From: Nannochloris sp. 'desiccata'
Taxonomy: Eukaryota > Chlorophyta > Trebouxiophyceae > Chlorellales > Chlorellaceae
DNA length: 64,000 nucleotides
NCBI GenBank assembly: GCA_019044685.2
Contig: JAGTXX020000017.1
Location: forward strand, 372,001 to 436,000
Reading direction: 5' to 3'
Numbering within the stretch: position 1 is the first letter of the stretch; the number at the start of each line of letters is the position of its first letter. The position numbers and the translations under genes are program-made. This document shows positions 22,505-32,128 of this stretch, one piece after another. The notes beneath the pieces are model-generated. The model was not told the DNA's origin. It worked only from the letters and a program-made list of their open reading frames with translations, and made no database searches.

Positions 22505-22960
22505 GGTGAGAGCTGGTTTCTAAAGGCATATAAAGAGATGGGGTGTTATAGGTGCAAGGAGTAATTGACTCTTATCCAGCAGAATCGCCCTGTAGGCGGG
22601 CAGCGAGGGCGGGCGCCGAGAAGGCTCGCCGCGGCTGGCTGGCCGGGCTGTTAACTTTTTTTTCAAGCTGCTCCTATATCCAATTTTAACGGTGCCAGCG
22701 TAAAGTGATAATTAATTTTACGCAGAGAGGTTACAGAGGTGCCACAAGCTTTCCATGCAAGGGGCTGCAGTGACCTTGTGATCATTGCGTTTTTCGATCA
22801 CTGCAGACGCTGCTATCGCTTCTCTTTCTCTGGGAAACAAAATTTTGTATTATTTTAGCAACTTTGGCGTGCTGAAGGCTTTACATAGTTTCCTACGATT
22901 TTTCCAAGGAAGGATTTTGTTTCCTAGAACAATTTTTTTATGAAATGACTTTTGTGGACA
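22505..22960 (+). repeat. noncoding repeat module, copy 2
   Basis: Contains AAAGGCATATAAAGAGATG (22522-22540), a GC-rich block at 22590-22650, then GGGAAACAAAATTTTGTATT, ATTTTAGCAACTTTGGCG near 22850 and TTTCCTACGATTTTTCC. It is longer than copy 1 because of an insertion between the GC block and the GGGAAACAAAA block. Function unknown; it could be a mobile-element remnant or a duplicated regulatory/noncoding transcript. Confidence 0.7.
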
Positions 22961-23160
22961 ACTTTGAAGCTTCAGCACTTTTTTTGGACGCTGATTTAGG
23001 CTTGCCAGAAATAACAGAGCCATAAAAGATCGATGTAACATAACCAATTCTCCAATTTCATATCGAATTCGAGAGGAACCGCGGACTGCACTCTTGCATC
23101 GGCGCACGATCAGTTGAAACTAAGTTTCAAACTTGATCACAAAGGGTCAGCAAAGCCAGC

Positions 23161-25762
23161 ATGAGCTCGGCCACCCTTGTGCCAACTTGCACACCGCATA
23201 GCCGCCAAAAACAACAACCAAACTTAATTTCCAAAGGGCGTATGGTTCCTGGTCAGCTTGGTAGGGGCCATTCCCCCCCTTGGAAGGCACCAATCAGCCG
23301 CCCGCACGCCTCAATCCCTGCTGCTGCTGGCTCTTCTTCTTCTTCTCGTACCGAAGACCCAGGCCCTCAAGCCATCATTGATTTAGATGCTCAACTTGCC
23401 CCCCATGAAGGCCATCTCAACTATCGCTGGTCTCAATACCAACGCACTCTGAACAACATCACCGAATACGAAGGCAGCCTTGAAAATTTCGCTCTAGGCC
23501 ATGAAAAATTCGGTATTACTCGCGAAAATGGGCGTACTATCTACCGAGAATGGGCTCCGGGTGCAGAATCTGCACAACTTATCGGAGATTTTAATGGCTG
23601 GGCTGGTACGTGGATGACAAAAGATGATTTTGGGGTGTGGTCGGTGGAGCTTCCCGATGACCCCACCACTGGGGCACCCGCGATCGCTCACGGTAGCAGA
23701 GTGAAAATCCGCCTTCAACACCCTGGTGGGTGGTGGGTAGACCGCTTACCTGCATGGATTAAATGGGCTACAGTGCCTGAGGGCGTCATGGGCGCTAAAT
23801 TCGACGGCATTCATTGGGACCCTCCCGCTAATGAAAAATATAAATTCAAACATACAAGGCCTCAAAAGCCCGGTTCTTTGAGAATTTATGAAGCGCATGT
23901 GGGTATGTCTTCAGAAAATGAAGGTGTTGCCAGCTATATCTATTTTAAAGGTAAAGAAAATCATACTAGAGTAGTACTTTTTCTTTAATTATGTTCATCC
24001 TTGCCAACCCCCATCCCGCTCTTGTTTTTTTGCCATGAAAACTTTTATTTTTTTGGTGGTGGTGGGTGGGTGGGGTGGTGGGGGGGGGGGGGTGGGAGAG
24101 ACCAATTCCAGTATTTAATTAAATGAATCTATTATTATTCCCCCTCTGTCTCTCTTTACAGACAACGTTCTCCCTCGCATCCACAAACTAGGCTACAATG
24201 CCATCCAACTCATGGCAATACAAGAACATGCCTACTACGGCTCCTTCGGGTACCATGTCACCAACCCTTTCGCCGTTTCTTCCCGTTCCGGTACCCCTGA
24301 AGAACTCAAAGCACTTGTCGATGAAGCCCATCGCCTCGGCCTTGTCGTATTACTCGATGTCGTACACTCCCACATTTCCAGCAACGCTGATGACGGGCTG
24401 GCTGGTTTTGATTTTGGTCAAGGCCGTGGCGCCAATTACTTCCTACAAGGCGATGCTGGCTATCACCGTCAATGGGATTCTAAACTTTTCGATTACAGTT
24501 GTTATGAAGTCCTTCGGTACTTACTTTCTAATATACGGTACTGGATGGATGAGTACCAATTTGACGGGTTTAGATTTGACGGGGTCACTTCCATGTTGTA
24601 CCATCACCACGGTATTGATGTTGGGTTTTCTGGTAATTACGCAGAGTACTGCTCTCCATCTACAAACGTTGATGCGGTGGTGTACCTCATGTTGGCGAAT
24701 AAATTGATTCACTCATTGCACAAGGAAGCGTTGACGGTGGCCGAAGATGTCTCTGGCATGCCTGCACTTGGACGACCTGTAGAAGAGTGTGGAGGTGGTT
24801 TTGATTATAGATTAGGTATGGGAATCCCTGATTTTTGGATCAAATTGTTGAAACATACCAGAGATGAAGACTGGAAACCGAGTCAAATTGTTTCGGTACT
24901 ATGCAATAGACGGTATACAGAAAAGACGGTAGCCTACGCTGAAAGTCACGATCAAGCGCTAGTTGGTGATCAAACGATTGCTTTCAGGCTTATGGGTGCT
25001 GAAATGTACAGTGGAATGAGTGCTCTTCAACCAGCAAGCCCTTTAATCGATCGAGGCATGTCATTGCACAAAGTGATTCGAGCTGTAACGATGGCTTTGG
25101 GCGGGGAAGCGTACCTAAATTTTATGGGAAATGAATTTGGACACCCAGAATGGATGGATTTTCCTCGTGAAGGCAATGATTGGAGCTACAAATATTGCCG
25201 TCGACAATGGAGTCTTGTAGATTCCGAGCATTTGAGATATCCTCAATTGAACGCTTTTGACGCAGCATGCATGGCAGCAGATGAAAAATTCGGGTATATC
25301 TCTTCGGGATTACAGTGGGTGACGGTTATGGATGATGAAAAACAAGTTTTAGTCGCTGAAAGAGGGCCTTTATTATTCGTTTTTAATTTATCGCCATTTG
25401 ACGATTACGAGGGGCTGCCTGTGCCTGCCCCTGTTCCTGGGAAATACCGGGCTGTATTGGATAGTGATGGAGTAGAATTTGGCGGGAAAGGAAGAATTGG
25501 GCATAGTGTAGATCATTTTACACAGCCTGGAAGTCCTCAAGATCCTGCGGGGCAGTTTTATGACAGAGGGCAGTATTTGAAAGTGCTGGCACCGTCAAGA
25601 ACGGTAGTCGCATATGCATTAGTAAATGAAGAAAAAGAGAAACCCAAGGCTGGCAAGGCTGCTGGGTCTAAAGTGAAGACAGTAAAGGCTGCTGCAGGAG
25701 GTGCTACGGGTCCTACTACTACTGCTGCCGCCAAGACCTCTGCAGCTAAAAGATCATCTTGA
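23161..25762 (+). CDS. SBE: 1,4-alpha-glucan (starch) branching enzyme, plastid-type
   Basis: Two exons, join(23161..23950, 24162..25762), 796 aa. The N-terminal 60 residues are Ser/Pro/Arg-rich and transit-like. A CBM48-type region follows (GRTIYREWAPGAESAQLIGDF), then the GH13 core: YEAHVGMSS, the join IYFK-DNVLPRI, DVVHSHISSNADDGL, GFRFDGVTSMLYHHHG (nucleophile Asp), LTVAEDVSGMP (acid Glu) and AYAESHDQALVGD (transition-state HD). It creates alpha-1,6 branches in amylopectin or glycogen. The C-terminal 50 residues are an unusual Lys/Ala/Thr-rich tail of low complexity. The 211-nt intron contains a G-rich tract. TGTAA is at about 25907. Confidence 0.95.
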
Positions 25763-25912
25763 GAGATTCTTATTTCCTTCATCTCCGTTTGGTTTTATTT
25801 TTTTTTTGAGTTGGAGGTGGTGCTTTCTATTTTAAATGACCTTTATAAGGGATACATATTCTGGTACAAAAAAGATACAATTTGCTAATATCAAAAATAA
25901 AAGAATGTAATC

Positions 25913-26734
25913 TCAGCTTCGTGTCTGTGGCCCAGCAGCAGCAGCACTATGCTTTTCTTCTCCGTCATCACTAAGCCGCCGCCTCTGCTCTTGCTGCTGC
26001 TGGTAACTCTTAGCTAAACTTGAAGGCCCATACAGCTGTCTACACCTCCCTTCAAACGCACCCATCATTTTCTCCACTACTTCCTCGAAGAATAGCGATG
26101 CTACATGTCGATATAAAGGGCTTTTAAAGGCAAAATCGACGTGGAATGTCATCCAGACCGACTGTGGTGTTGGCCCTGGTTGAAATTTCCAAGAGTTACT
26201 TAAATGAGAAAACAACGTCGATTCACCGACATGGGAAGAAATCATAGTAGGCCGTTGTAATTTCACTTTACTAAGATACTTCTCTACGAATATTTGAAAC
26301 CCTACTTCAAGTTCTGCCTCCAAATAGGTGTTATCGTCTTGTTTGAGAACAACGGTGGATTTTTGGCACCAAGGAACAAAGTCTTTGTAGTGTTCTACAG
26401 AAGCTACGACATCAAACATTTGTTGAGGAGAATAGCCTAGAAGTTTCCGTTCAGTGTATTTCTTCGCTAGGTCATCTTCAAAGCCAGGTAGAGAGAAAAT
26501 TGATCGCTGGTGGTAGGTGGTGGGAGATTGAGAGGCGAGGAGAGAAGCGAGAGGGCTTGTTAGAGGGTTGGACAAAGAGGCATCTAATTGAGATGAGAGT
26601 CCATGATTTAGGGAAGGAAGCAATGACACAGAGAGAAGTTGTAGTTGTTGCGTGGACAAAGGATGAGATGCAAACGATCGGCGCAACACGGCCAGCATTG
26701 CCGTTGCTTTTGCCTTAAAATAATGCAATTGCAA
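25913..26734 (-). CDS. COQ10: coenzyme Q-binding protein COQ10, START-like
   Basis: Single exon, up to 273 aa, with an alternative start 12 codons in (MLAVLRRSFASHP) that looks like a mitochondrial presequence. The domain reads YTERKLLGYSPQQMFDVVAS, VEHYKDFVPWCQKS, VGFQIFVEKYLSKVKL and FHVDFAFKSPLYRHVASLFF, then MMGAFEGRCRQLYG. This is the polyketide-cyclase/START pattern of COQ10, which chaperones ubiquinone to the respiratory chain. The C-terminal 40 residues are Gln/Arg-rich and variable. Confidence 0.92.
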   Translation of the reverse strand: MQLHYFKAKATAMLAVLRRSFASHPLSTQQLQLLSVSLLPSLNHGLSSQLDASLSNPLTSPLASLLASQSPTTYHQRSIFSLPGFEDDLAKKYTERKLLGYSPQQMFDVVASVEHYKDFVPWCQKSTVVLKQDDNTYLEAELEVGFQIFVEKYLSKVKLQRPTMISSHVGESTLFSHLSNSWKFQPGPTPQSVWMTFHVDFAFKSPLYRHVASLFFEEVVEKMMGAFEGRCRQLYGPSSLAKSYQQQQEQRRRLSDDGEEKHSAAAAGPQTRS

Positions 26735-27051
26735 TGTCTGTTTACAAAATTTGAAGTTAGAACAAGAGGAATGCGTGTGTGTGGAATTGAATGAGGTTTT
26801 ATTTTTCTTGCTGCTGGCGGTTGATCACGCAGCTGCTAGTCAGTGAGGCGCAGGTTGCTGTGGTTCATGTAACGAAAGAGATGTGAATTACCTACAGACA
26901 AAGAGCTTCCATAAAATGCAAGATTGCATCCTTTTGTATAAACGGGGCTTGTATGCTCTTTTAATAACACCGGCATGAGGGCGGTGGCGGTAAACCAAAG
27001 TTTTTCAATATCTACATTATGTTACAAGTGAATTAAGTATGAGTTCGTATT
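26735..27051. other. intergenic
   Basis: COQ10 upstream region and the 3' flank of the small minus-strand gene. Nothing else recognised. Confidence 0.5.
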
Positions 27052-27336
27052 TCAAGACTGTGCTGCTAATTCAAGCTTCCTCTTCCGCTCTTCGGCTACT
27101 ACTTGTCTTCTCAGAGTCTCTTCTCTGACTCGCATAGGCCGCCTACAATTGAAGTGAAAAGAATGAGGTCATTTACAGTCAAAAGTTTCGTCATTGTGAC
27201 AAGCTGATCTTTCGTACAATCATCGTTCTCCCTACCTTTCGTCATAAGAATACAGCAATCCATCCAACGATTTCAATACAGCAAACATGGCTACCGATCC
27301 TGTTCCAAATATAATGAACCTTTGCACAGCACCCAT
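27052..27336 (-). CDS. 63-aa single-pass membrane protein, function unknown
   Basis: Two exons, complement(27052..27142, 27236..27336). The product starts MGAVQRFIIFGTGSVAMFAV with one hydrophobic span, then LKSLDGLLYSYDE, and after the splice a charged Arg/Glu/Lys-rich tail (RPMRVREETLRRQVVAEERK). The donor AAAG|GTAGGG and acceptor TTGTAG|GCGG join in frame. The hydrophobic-then-basic-helix layout resembles small mitochondrial inner-membrane assembly or accessory subunits, but I cannot place it in a family. It lies 286 bp from the divergent coiled-coil gene. Confidence 0.55.
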
Positions 27337-27622
27337 GATGAATCCCGTTATTATTTGCTAAATATAGGCAAATGGTGTTAATATTTCTAAACTATTAATA
27401 TTTTGGAATAGCAGCAACAATGCAGAGCAATGGGCTTTGATTTATTTTGAAAATGATTTTCTTTCCTTTCCGCCGCCCACCTCTATAATTTGGTTGACCA
27501 CCTCTACAAGTTGACTCCGTCTTCAACTATTTCACCCTAGACTAATAACAACCTCGTGACTATTTAATTTCAAAAATTCAGTTATCATTCACAAGCCAAT
27601 TGCTGGTTGAGTAAGCAAAACA

Positions 27623-29059
27623 ATGAGGTTTGACTGGGAGCCGAGAGCAACGGCCGAGGGACTGTTACAAATTCATCGCAACCAGAAAAGAGAGTCCTCT
27701 GACCAGGGCCTAAAAGAATATACTAGTCAATCAAGGGCTGACAAATGTAGAGCGCAGTGGGAAGAGGCCTCACAGGGCAAGGCCCAGCTGGTTGCTTCCA
27801 CATTACGAGAAGAGCCCTGGGTAGAAGACAAGAATGCTTCACCAGGCCCACCAACTCGCAGTCTCCCCGTTGCTGATATTCTCAAGCAGGATCTTGAAGA
27901 GAAGCAAGCTCTTAAGGCAGCAGAAAAGCAACTTGCAGCGGTTCGGAGGGAAGCTTTGCTGCAGCAGGCGGCGACCATTGCCGCAGAACGAGATAGTAGA
28001 AGAGAAGCCCAGGTACAGGAGCATAAGTTGACAGTATTAAAAAACCGCGACCCTGAGGTGAGGGAATGCATTAGAAAATTGCGTGACAAGGAACTAGCAG
28101 CGGAGTGGGAGCAGCATCAAAAAGAAAAGCTTATTCTTATTCAAAAAGCGAAGAGTGCCAACGACCCAAAGAGCACAAGCTCGTGTATTCTTCCAGGAGG
28201 GTTGACTACAGTCCTGTCAAGGGAGGACAAAAAGCATACACAGAAAAACGAGCTTAGTGACTTAAAGTTACAAATAAAAGAATCTCAGCGCAGGAAGGCT
28301 GAGGAAAGATCTGAAAATGCTGCAATGGAGGCAGCACTGCGGCAGCAGTGGGATCGGGAGGAGGCTGCTGCTGTTCGAGAAGAGCAAGAAAAAATGGAAA
28401 TTCAGCGCGAGTTTTTGAAAAGTGCAGAGATTACGCGTGAATGGCAAACAAAACAAGCTTCAAAGCGTGCTATGGCGGAAGCAAAAGCTGAGAAACGTTT
28501 GGTAACTGATATCAAACTGCAACAACAACAGGAGATGGCAAAGCATTCAAGTGCTAAAATTAAGCTGCGAGAGGATGCTGAGAGAGAGTTAATTAATTTA
28601 AGAGCTAAAAGTGAAGATCGCAATACTAGAATAGAGGCCGAGAAACGATCAGAAAGACTCCGACTCGCTCAGGAAGCTCAAAAACATGCCGAGTCAGCCA
28701 AAGAGCAAACCCTCAGGCGACAACAACAGGCACGCGCGATTTTAAAAGTAAATCAAGCTCTCATTGAAGTAGAGCGAGTGAAAAAGCAAGCATTAACTGT
28801 GGAAGACATGAATATTAGAAGAAGAATGGGTGAAATTGCGTTGGAAAGTGGTGCACAAAAGGCGGCCTCAAAGCAGGCTCAGCGTGCGGAAGCTGTGAGA
28901 ATATCTACCCAGTTAGCAGCACAGATAGCGGCCAAGAAAGTTAGAGCTGCAACTCAAAGTGACCTAAAAAAGACACACGAAGACGAGCAGAGGGCGATAG
29001 AAGAAGAGAGGAGGCGTTTAGTCGCTGAAGCTATCGCTGCTTATAAAAATTTGAAATAA
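27623..29059 (+). CDS. trichoplein (TPH)-like coiled-coil protein, possibly cilia/flagella-associated
   Basis: Single exon, 478 aa, nearly all alpha-helical and Arg/Glu/Lys/Gln/Ala-rich (about residues 85-478), with no membrane span or catalytic motif. Composition and layout resemble TPH-domain axonemal proteins such as the CFAP45, CFAP53 and MNS1 group. I cannot name the orthologue from the sequence. If the assignment holds, it implies the organism makes a flagellum at some stage. Confidence 0.55.
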   Translation: MRFDWEPRATAEGLLQIHRNQKRESSDQGLKEYTSQSRADKCRAQWEEASQGKAQLVASTLREEPWVEDKNASPGPPTRSLPVADILKQDLEEKQALKAAEKQLAAVRREALLQQAATIAAERDSRREAQVQEHKLTVLKNRDPEVRECIRKLRDKELAAEWEQHQKEKLILIQKAKSANDPKSTSSCILPGGLTTVLSREDKKHTQKNELSDLKLQIKESQRRKAEERSENAAMEAALRQQWDREEAAAVREEQEKMEIQREFLKSAEITREWQTKQASKRAMAEAKAEKRLVTDIKLQQQQEMAKHSSAKIKLREDAERELINLRAKSEDRNTRIEAEKRSERLRLAQEAQKHAESAKEQTLRRQQQARAILKVNQALIEVERVKKQALTVEDMNIRRRMGEIALESGAQKAASKQAQRAEAVRISTQLAAQIAAKKVRAATQSDLKKTHEDEQRAIEEERRRLVAEAIAAYKNLK

Positions 29060-29162
29060 AATAAAAATCTTAAAGTGGATTATAACATCCACCTATCCGC
29101 AATCACCTACCCTTTCTTAAAGACAAACCGTCATTTGTTACAAGTTCTTTGATCAGCCAGCT

Positions 29163-30030
29163 TTACAATTCTCCAGGGCTTGTTACTTCATGAGGATCAC
29201 ATAGATTCAATATGTCAGAACACATGGTTATATCATATTTCTTATATTCTTCTTGTTGAAAGAGACTCTCCTCTAACGCTGCCCTGAAGGGAGAGAGTTG
29301 CCTGTAGAAGAAGAAAAATAAAGATTAGTGATGCTATTTCACAGTACAGGACAGCGTGGGAATCTATGGGACAATACTTAATCGCGCTCGGCTGATTTTC
29401 ACCGTCCAAGAAAAAAAACGGCGGGCTTAATATTTCTGACACTATGAAATCTGGAATGACGACAACACTGCCACCACGACTTTAAAGTAAATCTGATTAT
29501 TGTATATAGGCGTAATTAACATGATACTTTCTCGTTTTACCTTTGGCATGATCCATGTTTGTCTAAGCTTGTAAATGCATCACAAGCAGAGTCTAAAGAG
29601 TCCACAATCTGGTCTTCACTTAAAGGTAAGTTTAATCTCCGCCCCGGTCTGTCAAACATTTTGAGGGAAGAAAATTTAGTAAATTTTTTTGATAAGAAAA
29701 GAAAGGTATTTTCGGGCTTAATGTAGACTATGTACTATACATACCCTGAGAGCTGATCTGTTTGAACTGTGGATGCTGCAGATAGTTTTGTGATTACTTG
29801 ATCTGCGGCACGACGGCAATCTGAATAAATTTTGGAAAAAATAGTATCGGAGTTTAAAACCCAAAGAGAATGTTTCAGAAAAGTCAATGCGAAATAATAG
29901 AGAACCGGTTGATACCTTGGCAAGTGAAGGTTTTGAGATCGTTTCCTCTCGATCGCTGGTTGTGATCATTTATTAACCAGTACCCAAGGGCCGCTAGTGA
30001 AATGATTGAGATTATAGTTCTGAGTATCAT
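29163..30030 (-). CDS. canopy/DUF3456-like cysteine-rich ER protein (saposin fold)
   Basis: Five small exons, complement(29163..29301, 29378..29467, 29541..29648, 29745..29820, 29916..30030), 175 aa; all junctions keep frame. An N-terminal signal anchor (MILRTIISIISLAALGYWLI) is followed by TCQDCRRAADQVITKL, LSEDQIVDSLDSACDAF, HGSCQS, and a last exon with ITMCSDILNLCDPHEV. The spacing of the first CxxC and the next Cys after an SE-x-x-I-x-D-x-L-D helix is like the TLR4-regulator/MIR-interacting MSAP (canopy) family, which acts as ER co-chaperones. The exon 4 donor (GTATTG) is weak but the frame continuity supports it. Family assignment is tentative; the gene structure is better supported. Confidence 0.6.
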
Positions 30031-30331
30031 TTTGGAAAGAATACGGTAAAATGTGCCCGAAGGATGGAATTAGAGCTTTTGTCTTTGTTTTTGGAGCGCT
30101 GGAAGTGCTGACTTGCTTTTTCCTACACAGAAGGCAATTTACCGACTAGGTGGGCCAACAGACCCAGTTCTCAATGTTATTCTATTACTCGATTGCAACC
30201 CAACATTGCATGTAAATTTTCTCAACTCTCCTCGCTTTTGGGGCCCCTTAGATTCTCGCGCCGCTCCTGCTATAATTTAACGAACTATTAATCTATTGTT
30301 ACATTCTAGGAAAGATTTAAAGCACTGTCAT

Positions 30332-31129
30332 TTATGCTGACGCCTTCTTGGCCTGGCCTGCAAATCCAAACAAAGCAAGAAAAAAAAGGGTGAAAAGACT
30401 AAACACGTGTTAAATTATTGTTGTTCAATTAATCGACAGCAAAGCTCTAAACGCTACTTACCCTCCTGGAATCCATTCCTGAAACGGCGCTGGACCTCCT
30501 TAATGTGACGCATGCGGCCAGTACCGGTAGTCTTTCTGCGGATAGCCTTCACACTCCAGTTGTCTGCGGGAAATCAAAAACATCAGAAAGGATGGTGAGA
30601 ATTTAATCGATAAAGATGGCGTTTCCCTAATTACGAAACCCTATATATACGTTTGTACTCCTCAAGCACAGCGCCACACCACGCAATATTATAAGTTTGG
30701 CTGAACATTAAATAAATAAATGTAAATGCTGCTGGGCTATCTCTATTCTCAATTCCAGCCATCCCCGGGGCATTAATTACCCGTTACTTCCAGTAAAATC
30801 ATCAAAAACTTACACTTCCTGATCTTAGATGCAGGGTAGCCGCAATGAGAGCAAGTGCTCTTCTGGTTATGGAATGAGCGGTGACCGCACCTACGGCACA
30901 GAGTGTGCGACTTGGTGTGGCGAAGACCTATATAAATTATAAATGGAATCAATCAGTAAGCGAGGGGCATCAAATATCTCTTTCAAAGTAAAAATTAAGG
31001 ATTCAAGCAAAATTCCACATCAAGGCTGAAAATTCGAAGCTCTATTGCGTTAATCCATCCAACGCAGCTCCAGAATAGTTAAAATGCGTTCTTACCAAAG
31101 CTTCCTGTTCCCTTTCCGCACTTTCCCAT
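30332..31129 (-). CDS. RPL37: 60S ribosomal protein eL37
   Basis: Four exons, complement(30332..30357, 30462..30563, 30814..30927, 31096..31129), 91 aa. The product reads [46 protein letters not shown] and [20 protein letters not shown], then [10 protein letters not shown] and a short Lys/Ala tail. The CxxC...CxxC zinc ribbon is complete (CRRC, CSHC). The last exon is only 26 nt. It is part of the large ribosomal subunit. TGTAACA occurs just past the stop on the gene strand. Confidence 0.95.
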
Positions 31130-32128
31130 CTTGTTTCCTGCAGAAAGATTTTCGAAGATTATAATGAGTCCCAGGCGAAGCAGCAGAGCTAAGAGGACAA
31201 CAGCTGTGCTCAATCTTATGCCTACTTACTTAAACTAAATTTGAAAGGGGCCCACCATTGTCTGAAGAAGCGAGTAAAGAGTTCTTCTCACAGCCGGCAT
31301 TGCCATATCGATGTACAAGTCGCCAACAGGCGGTACAGCTTTGGTTTTTAGAACCATGCCCAGCTTTTCTTTAGCTGAGGGGTGGATCCTTCTATTTAAT
31401 GACAACCCCCTAGTGCATGAGACGATATGTTTCTTCTCTATGCTGTAAGTCTATGTACATAGTTGGGTTCAAGCCACATGCTCTACCACCCGCGGCAGTG
31501 GTAACCATGGCGGCAGCCGGGCGGACAGTCTTTCCCCGCTCTTTTCCTACACACATTGCTCTGTGAGCGCCACAATATGTAACTATATTATATCAATGAA
31601 ACCCATTTACTGTACTCTTCCTCCTGAATAACAATATACCCCGGCTCGTCTTGCCAGCGACGCTGCCAGCAGTGGTCTCTCAGACTCTTCGGGCCGAGAC
31701 TGGCTGTAGAAAGTATTCCCTTCAAAGAAACAGCTATAATTCAGACAAACAAGTAAATAGAGTACATTTTCAAAGTATTAAGATATAGGTAAATTTATTA
31801 GAAGGCTCAAGCCCGAACCGTGTCCACGTCGTCAATTCAATTGCAGTTAGTTGGGTTCGCCATTCACCACCCAAGAGTGCAAGACGACTTCATATTCACC
31901 CGCACCAAGATATTAGAGCATAGTAAAATATTTAGTAATTATTCAAGATCTTTTTAGATCTATTAGCTCCAACATTGGAGGTGCGACAAGATGTTGCATG
32001 AGAGACAGCAATCTGCGTTGAAAGAGCATAATACACTGCTTTCAGGCACCTTAAGCTCCCATTTTCGCAACACTAAACCCAAAATATTATGTGATTCATT
32101 ATGATTTCCCCTGCAGGCTCGATTAGCT
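31130..32128. other. 1-kb divergent intergenic region, eL37 / Q-rich gene
   Basis: No coding frame of note. CCCTGCAG just before the 32129 start codon could be a 3' splice site of a 5'-UTR intron. A stem GGTCTC...GAGACT (about 31673-31710) is visible but unassigned. A tRNA-like GGTTCAAGCC at 31467 has no matching cloverleaf. Confidence 0.45.

Larger units (their letters stand above)
21569..23160. other. 1.6-kb repeat-bearing intergenic region between divergent ATPase and branching enzyme genes
   Basis: No convincing coding frame. It holds a perfect 24-bp inverted repeat, a 9-bp hairpin (AACCGACGG / CCGTCGGTT at 22091-22117) and two diverged copies of a noncoding module (listed separately). 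The two modules carry GC-rich blocks (22200-22290 and 22590-22650) in otherwise AT-rich DNA. Confidence 0.6.

Noticed and set aside
31464..31500. tRNA gene suggested by GGTTCAAGCC and GGTAGAGC-like words
   Set aside because: No acceptor, D or anticodon stems could be paired around them on either strand.
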